A stretch of 10,467 bases of DNA, taken from contig VGFB01000066.1 in the NCBI GenBank assembly GCA_016869015.1, forward strand, positions 1 through 10,467, written 5' to 3'. Below the pieces are notes generated by a model, which worked only from the letters and a program-made list of their open reading frames with translations, did no database searches and was not told the origin of the DNA. Shown one piece after another: positions 9,101 to 10,467 of the stretch; positions within the stretch are counted from its first letter, which is position 1, and each line of letters opens with the position of its first letter. A program made the translations under genes and the position numbers. Origin of the DNA: Armatimonadota bacterium (GTDB taxonomy: Bacteria; Armatimonadota; Zipacnadia; Zipacnadales; VGFC01).

Positions 9101-9858
9101 CCGCGGGAGCCGAGCCGGTCGCCTCCGAAGCGCCCAAGGTGGATGCGCAGAACTGGGTGGTTCCCGTTGTCGCCGAGGCCGGTGGGGCGGCCGACCTGAG
9201 CTCCCGCCTGGGCGTCCTGGCGAGCCGCGGTGGCGTGAGGGCCGCGAACCCGCCGAGGGTCCCGAACACCGTAGACCTGTTCTTCACCGGAGCCAACGGC
9301 GAGGCGCTGGCGTGCGACGTGCGCGCCGGGGCGAGCGCGGGGACGCTGGAGTGGCCGTTTGTGGTGGACACCGATCTGAAGGACACCGCCGTCTCGGTGT
9401 CGCTCCCGGACCTCTCCGCGGTGCCCACCAACCTGCGCGTCACCCTGGTGGACGAGGACGCCAACAAGCGGGTCTACGCCCGGACGATGCGCGCGTACAC
9501 CTATGACAGCCGGGAGGGCGGAGAGCGGCACTTCCGGTTGGTCCTGGAGCCCGACCGAGGCGGGAACCTGGTGATCGCGGCGGCCTCGGCGCAGGCGACG
9601 CGCCGGAGCGTGCAGGTCAGTTACACGCTGAGCCGGGATGCCGCCATGACCATCCACGTGCGCAACATGGCGGGCCGCGAGATCGCGACCCTCGCGCGCG
9701 GCGAGGCGGTGGCCGCGGGCGCGAACACCGCCGTGTGGAACCTGCGCAGCGCGGGCGGCGTGGCGGTTCCGTCCGGGACGTACCTGGTGGTCCTCGAGGC
9801 CGTGGATGCCGACGGCCAGCAGGTCCGCGCGACGCGGAGCGTGACGGTGCAGCGGTAG
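3115..9858 (+). CDS. Giant secreted multidomain Ig/FN3/carboxypeptidase-regulatory-like protein with FlgD-like C-terminus
   Basis: This 2247-residue protein starts at GTG, supported by a strong Shine-Dalgarno. Residues 1 to about 35 are a Sec signal peptide: a basic stretch with two arginines, then A-A-A-T-L-A-L-L-L-L-T, with likely cleavage near S-Q-S-A. Residues 36-202 are beta-rich with no recognised domain. Residues 203-1251 hold five degenerate Ig-like repeats. Two FN3 domains span 1252-1462, and an SbsA/Big_5-like Ig domain spans about 1463-1572. Three carboxypeptidase-regulatory-like modules cover 1573-1826. Residues 1827-2000 are a duplicated-looking region with G-W-N-M-A-G-N-P at 1920-1927. 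An unassigned beta-rich stretch follows to 2162, and a FlgD/CHU-type C-terminal domain fills 2163-2247. Only six cysteines occur, and no transmembrane segment or catalytic motif is visible after the signal. Known relatives of these modules sit in adhesins, S-layer-like proteins and exported matrix proteins, so a cell-surface structural or adhesive role is inferred. It appears to be transcribed alone from the promoter at 2898. Confidence 0.93.
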   Translation: MDQNHHAHLRRAAATLALLLLTSALTTSVGLSQSASLAWDGAGVFPVHCSMNSQRWFGIQIDTGQNNSLVRLQLSGPSGGPMNPQLILRNTQGAPPAFTGPRNDALDGVAVASLGGTTSVWTIGPFTGASFPPLPHEDWCMGNFFMGNGATFTFSVYIVDQNGAGIQNWFPATFQGSYSSQRDDEDVLEWYQSPALGVDPLAVTPNQLQPDNDNGSGDSTYTFRVQYSNGVPGSGNDWSLPPRWKWAQGSTPGDGRTPMVNFDRLPKAAPTDADAGLVGSLSVNGLSSGDYDWTMRSGDDTWMDRSGDYVAISRNKGVASGPYPEYEKRTQIEVLLFLDGNIQRPHFMLRENEEDDEFADGAIYRYVIQPTDFMNFLDNLFQLRWDPPGPDTQDVWTCGIRGTPVSNGYNSLPAGGHTYEFAATDDFFPPRGVAHVQIGWPGNQTRAEFWHPLPASPFSPTWHTYWQREYQYTREIRPFGYPYDSQSGRYPDVNPVLTAFPYFNPATVVAPYLATEGSVARWDIVGAEPRLVPQIRFEQYNTTTDQSDFFDAISPFESLGPDGGPTGSTPGVGDPARPNQPTHYINDDTIRPNFANIWPEDPADPNAAVLSGGKWTQSTTFTFLTNYWRRPSRSPDFIRCMIRRNDRGGAPGTWRGYTMQQLNPGDTDYTDGAVFQFQISADQLPGGGGSADYNYYFVASDGTRTTVFPNRPPQFREPESGFTAEDIDVLLPVSNPQSDLGVPMDLQGNNDYYWFRVNTPPTLSQNDVQPSSDRVGSNFVYYVSYRDPDGEVLNPGALGDEPFEASIHVDLFGDPEGENRVSGVSAGQVNYTTETGTGYAVDSLLDAVRPTYIRIEEAANPAAQGLTYLITGNDTTRIQATPIAPAQGLGVDPIAAGDRFEILRWFTGKMDRVTPSDNNAVDGIAYMFSTANNIALGPGLHRYFFTFKDDWGDWAYPTNPDVSVEGESVRFPQTAEFEGPEVLQNTAPMLSNYRFTPDAPGVGPDGTTATGFQLFVAYTDAENNPPSVIRIGVDGTQAAPAQILNLTPSNPNDTVYTDGAVFETQPIRLSAGNHIFRAQCSDGELTYPVKASPSDPLLFVGRQTDPGPPPVYNDSEPGPKVAQNTPPTLEFDPSDAPPGQVSPGLDPDAGTQQTTFTYTIIYKDLDVYAGVQGNPPIWVRVYIDGVAQDMTQVDSTDGDYTDGAEFQFQITNLVAGTAHSYYFRANDGLDIARQPALTATPNRFPGPRVDEPPGAAKSLVVADVPNDQGGATQGSFNPSNDDGGGADDVTEYRVYYDTNQNMTAAQLAVTVPATGAGAYSFTHDTAPKATDLWYVVRAYDGTNESLDSNIAGPVRATDNLAPDAPTNLTATNPGLGTQLDLAWTKSADDPNAGADDVIEYRIYRAVTSGGYGAALDTAPAGSTNYSDTTATDGTDFFYVIRAFDGQNESANSNEAGPVMSTDNSAPTLSAFDPAPGARDVAVDTNIAFTATDTGAGVDATTAVIEVKVGGQPVTGVVGQTAVANGFRFTFDPDNDFNQLDVVSVHVEVSDLAIPTPRIATRDYRFTIVPPPTYTISGTITRDDGSGGVEGVPGVVVLAGALSGSTDANGQYAIQGLTNGSYEVRPIERGLAFLPATRNVTVNSADVPGVDFTAIPGYDIKGRVSDVNGGLANVRVTNGLKEAATNAEGVYLIKDSPAGTYVVQPALPGFVFNPADRAVTLPVNGGGADNVNFFASVETFSVAGRVSTSDGGVLSSARVVVETQDATPTVVGSARTDISGAYRIAKIPAGTYDVRPEKPGFTFEPTTLEVTVGPDSINNDFVAFELFSTTFPGGLAFLAIPVDPADDDVVAALGTDQIARWDPRRAGADKYVRAWLEPGSPVLDLAPGRGFFAQFAGDTDVEVAGKLVRTTDPFTLALSEGWNMAGNPYRYGLAWSNLAISPTGPVADLGFILGAGRTYELVTDLPELRARRSVPREAGFWIKADQAATIVINAPLTAGAEPVASEAPKVDAQNWVVPVVAEAGGAADLSSRLGVLASRGGVRAANPPRVPNTVDLFFTGANGEALACDVRAGASAGTLEWPFVVDTDLKDTAVSVSLPDLSAVPTNLRVTLVDEDANKRVYARTMRAYTYDSREGGERHFRLVLEPDRGGNLVIAAASAQATRRSVQVSYTLSRDAAMTIHVRNMAGREIATLARGEAVAAGANTAVWNLRSAGGVAVPSGTYLVVLEAVDADGQQVRATRSVTVQR
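3721..6867 (+). repeat. Five degenerate Ig-like repeats within the giant protein
   Basis: Residues 203-1251 contain five copies with a shared acidic motif close to D-x-x-Y-T-D-G-A-x-F-x-F. The central D-G falls at residues 360, 671, 922, 1058 and 1202, giving spacings of 311, 251, 136 and 144. The last two copies are compact and the first two carry long, aromatic-rich insertions. After the motif, most copies have H-x-Y-Y-F or Y-Y-F then a D-G turn (for example Y-Y-F-V-A-S-D-G and Y-Y-F-R-A-N-D-G). Copies 3, 4 and 5 begin with N-T-P-P-T-L or N-T-A-P-M-L (residues 758, 985, 1124). Copies 3 to 5 end with a G-P-x-V junction. These are protein-level repeats. The DNA is diverged, so the duplication is old. 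Confidence 0.7.
6868..7500 (+). other. Tandem FN3 domains (residues 1252-1462)
   Basis: Two adjacent fibronectin type III-like domains share the core E-Y-R-V/I-Y (Y-Y-D or Y-R-A) and a last strand of Y-V-V/I-R-A-Y/F-D-G-x-N-E-S followed by S-N-x-A-G-P-V. Each has an acidic insertion before the core strand, D-D-G-G-G-A-D-D-V in the first and D-D-P-N-A-G-A-D-D-V in the second. The linkers A-T-D-N-L-A-P and S-T-D-N-S-A-P are also alike. The two clearly arose by duplication. FN3 pairs usually act as spacers or binding modules in exported proteins. Confidence 0.8.
7831..8592 (+). other. Three carboxypeptidase-regulatory-like (transthyretin-fold) modules
   Basis: Residues 1573-1655, 1656-1736 and 1737-1826 each begin with an I/V-x-G-x-V/I strand (T-I-S-G-T-I, D-I-K-G-R-V, S-V-A-G-R-V). 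Each continues with a T/N-x-x-G-x-Y strand (T-D-A-N-G-Q-Y, T-N-A-E-G-V-Y, T-D-I-S-G-A-Y) and then G-S-Y-E-V-R-P or G-T-Y-x-V-x-P. Each ends with an F-x-P or F-N-P turn (A-F-L-P-A-T, V-F-N-P-A-D, T-F-E-P-T-T). This is the pattern of the CarboxypepD_reg family. These modules serve as rigid spacers in surface proteins. Three in a row just before the C-terminal regions suggest a stalk. Confidence 0.85.
9601..9855 (+). other. C-terminal FlgD Ig-like / sorting-type domain (residues 2163-2247)
   Basis: The last 85 residues have the FlgD_ig pattern: V-x-V-S-Y-T-L-S, then I-H-V-R-N-M-A-G-R-E-I-A-T-L, then G-A-N-T-A-V-W-N-L, then G-x-x-V-P-S-G-T-Y-L-V-V-L-E-A. A final R-S-V-T-V-Q-R strand ends the protein. 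The same layout occurs in C-terminal domains of type IX secretion cargo and in C-terminal FlgD-like domains of large exported proteins from several phyla. It is therefore either a simple Ig-like cap or a secretion/anchoring signal. The sequence alone does not tell which. Confidence 0.75.
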
Positions 9859-9871
9859 TTGAGACGACTCA

Positions 9872-9896
9872 CGGGGGCCCGCCGGCCGGGCCCCCG
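9872..9896 (+). terminator. GC-rich hairpin after the giant gene, probable terminator
   Basis: CGGGGGCCCG (9872-9881) pairs perfectly with CGGGCCCCCG (9887-9896) around a 5-base loop. The first base of the stem lies 14 bases after the TAG stop. No T-run follows, so it is not a textbook intrinsic terminator. It may act without a U-tract, work with Rho, or protect the mRNA 3' end. Confidence 0.55.
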
Positions 9897-9945
9897 CTGC
9901 GACAGTAGTGACACGGCTCTCGGACGTAGCGGCTCATCGCGAAGC

Positions 9946-9953
9946 AAGGGGAG
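9946..9953 (+). promoter_or_regulatory. Ribosome binding site of the downstream exported-protein gene
   Basis: AAGGGGAG lies 11 bases before the ATG at 9965 and supports that start, which also places a signal peptide exactly at the N-terminus. I see no convincing promoter between the hairpin and this site. Confidence 0.6.
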
Positions 9954-9964
9954 AGCACCACGCC

Positions 9965-10467
9965 ATGATCAGGACTCTGCGTCAGACCGGGTTGCCTTTC
10001 ATCTTGTGCATCGTTTTGGCAGCCATCCTGACGGCTCAAGCTTCGGCCCTCGAGGTGAAGATCGGGCCGGTTCGCGAGCAGACGATCCAGTGGCTGATGG
10101 AGACGCGGGGTCTCTCGCGCGACTCGGCGGAACAGATGATCCGCAAATATGCGCGTCGGAATCGTGCGGACATCATCGATTCGTACACGCTTCCCGATAA
10201 CGCGATGGCCGACCTGGTGACCATCGACCCCTCGAAGCGGGGCCGCGACCAGGTGGAGTACAACGGCTGCGTTCTGCTCTTCTCTCCCGGCTCCGAGTAC
10301 GGCAAGCGGCTGTGGGCTGAGATCGAGAAGATGAAGGGTACGCCGGCGTATGACTACTTCATGGCGCGGTTTGCCGATGCGGTCAAGCGGGGCGTGTTCG
10401 TCCACAAGCTGACGGAGGAACAGAAGGACCGCTTGCTGCACGCCGCCAAGGGCGACGGGCGATACGA
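9965..10467 (+). CDS. Exported protein of unknown function, 3'-truncated
   Basis: The frame is open from ATG 9965 to the window end (167 complete codons plus two bases), with no stop. The N-terminus is a clear Sec signal peptide: M-I-R-T-L-R-Q, a hydrophobic core (L-P-F-I-L-C-I-V-L-A-A-I-L), and a probable signal peptidase I site after A-S-A near residue 28. No lipobox is seen, since the single core cysteine is not followed by a mature start. The mature part is charged and looks mostly helical: Q-W-L-M-E-T-R-G-L-S-R-D-S-A-E-Q-M-I-R-K-Y resembles a short helix-turn-helix-like or EF-like packing. Toward the end come D-Y-F-M-A-R-F-A-D-A-V-K and L-T-E-E-Q-K-D-R-L-L-H. I do not recognise the family. 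It follows the giant gene by 106 bases on the same strand, with a hairpin between, so the two may or may not be coexpressed. Confidence 0.85.
   Translation, partial: MIRTLRQTGLPFILCIVLAAILTAQASALEVKIGPVREQTIQWLMETRGLSRDSAEQMIRKYARRNRADIIDSYTLPDNAMADLVTIDPSKRGRDQVEYNGCVLLFSPGSEYGKRLWAEIEKMKGTPAYDYFMARFADAVKRGVFVHKLTEEQKDRLLHAAKGDGRY

Noticed and set aside
7924..9657. A 577-codon open frame on the - strand
   Set aside because: Same antisense shadow effect: arginine-rich, no motif, and opposite the carboxypeptidase-regulatory-like and C-terminal domains of the real gene.
9859..10200. A 113-codon + strand frame after the giant gene
   Set aside because: It runs through the hairpin and overlaps the exported-protein gene at 9965 in another frame. 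It has no good ribosome site and a low-complexity product.

Overview
The window is a GC-rich (roughly two-thirds G+C by eye) bacterial segment in which every supported gene reads left to right on the + strand. It starts inside gatA, continues through a complete gatB, crosses a 390-base gap, and is then dominated by one very large secreted protein gene of about 6.7 kb. It ends inside a second gene for an exported protein. The organism cannot be fixed from this sequence. High GC, the gatA-gatB order and a giant secreted protein built from Ig-like, FN3 and carboxypeptidase-regulatory modules with a FlgD-like C-terminal domain all fit a free-living member of Armatimonadota or a similar under-cultured phylum. 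That is inference.

Region 1 (1-2724) is housekeeping. GatA and GatB are two subunits of the tRNA-dependent amidotransferase that makes Gln-tRNA(Gln), and often Asn-tRNA(Asn), by amidating the mischarged tRNA. GatA supplies ammonia from glutamine, and GatB binds the tRNA and activates the acyl group. Both keep the expected active-site motifs. A 35-base run of imperfect heptamers covers the end of gatA, including its stop codon.

Region 2 (2725-3114) is non-coding as far as I can tell. It holds a good sigma70-type promoter (TTGACT, 17 bases, TAGAAT) with seven consecutive Gs in its spacer. A leader of about 180 nucleotides follows, with several perfect stems, and ends in a strong Shine-Dalgarno before a GTG start.

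Region 3 (3115-9858) encodes a 2247-residue exported protein. In order it has a signal peptide, a beta-rich N-terminal region, five degenerate copies of an Ig-like repeat marked by a Y-T-D-G-A motif, two FN3 domains, a bacterial Ig-like domain, three carboxypeptidase-regulatory-like domains, a paired beta region with a G-W-N-M-A-G-N-P motif, and a C-terminal FlgD-like domain. No catalytic domain is visible, so a structural, adhesive or cell-envelope role is most likely.

Region 4 (9859-10467) has a perfect 10-bp GC hairpin after the giant gene, then the start of a small exported protein of unknown function that runs off the window. I see no RNA genes, CRISPR array, insertion sequence or phage genes. 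The points most worth following are the G-tract promoter, the structured leader and the repeat family in the giant protein.
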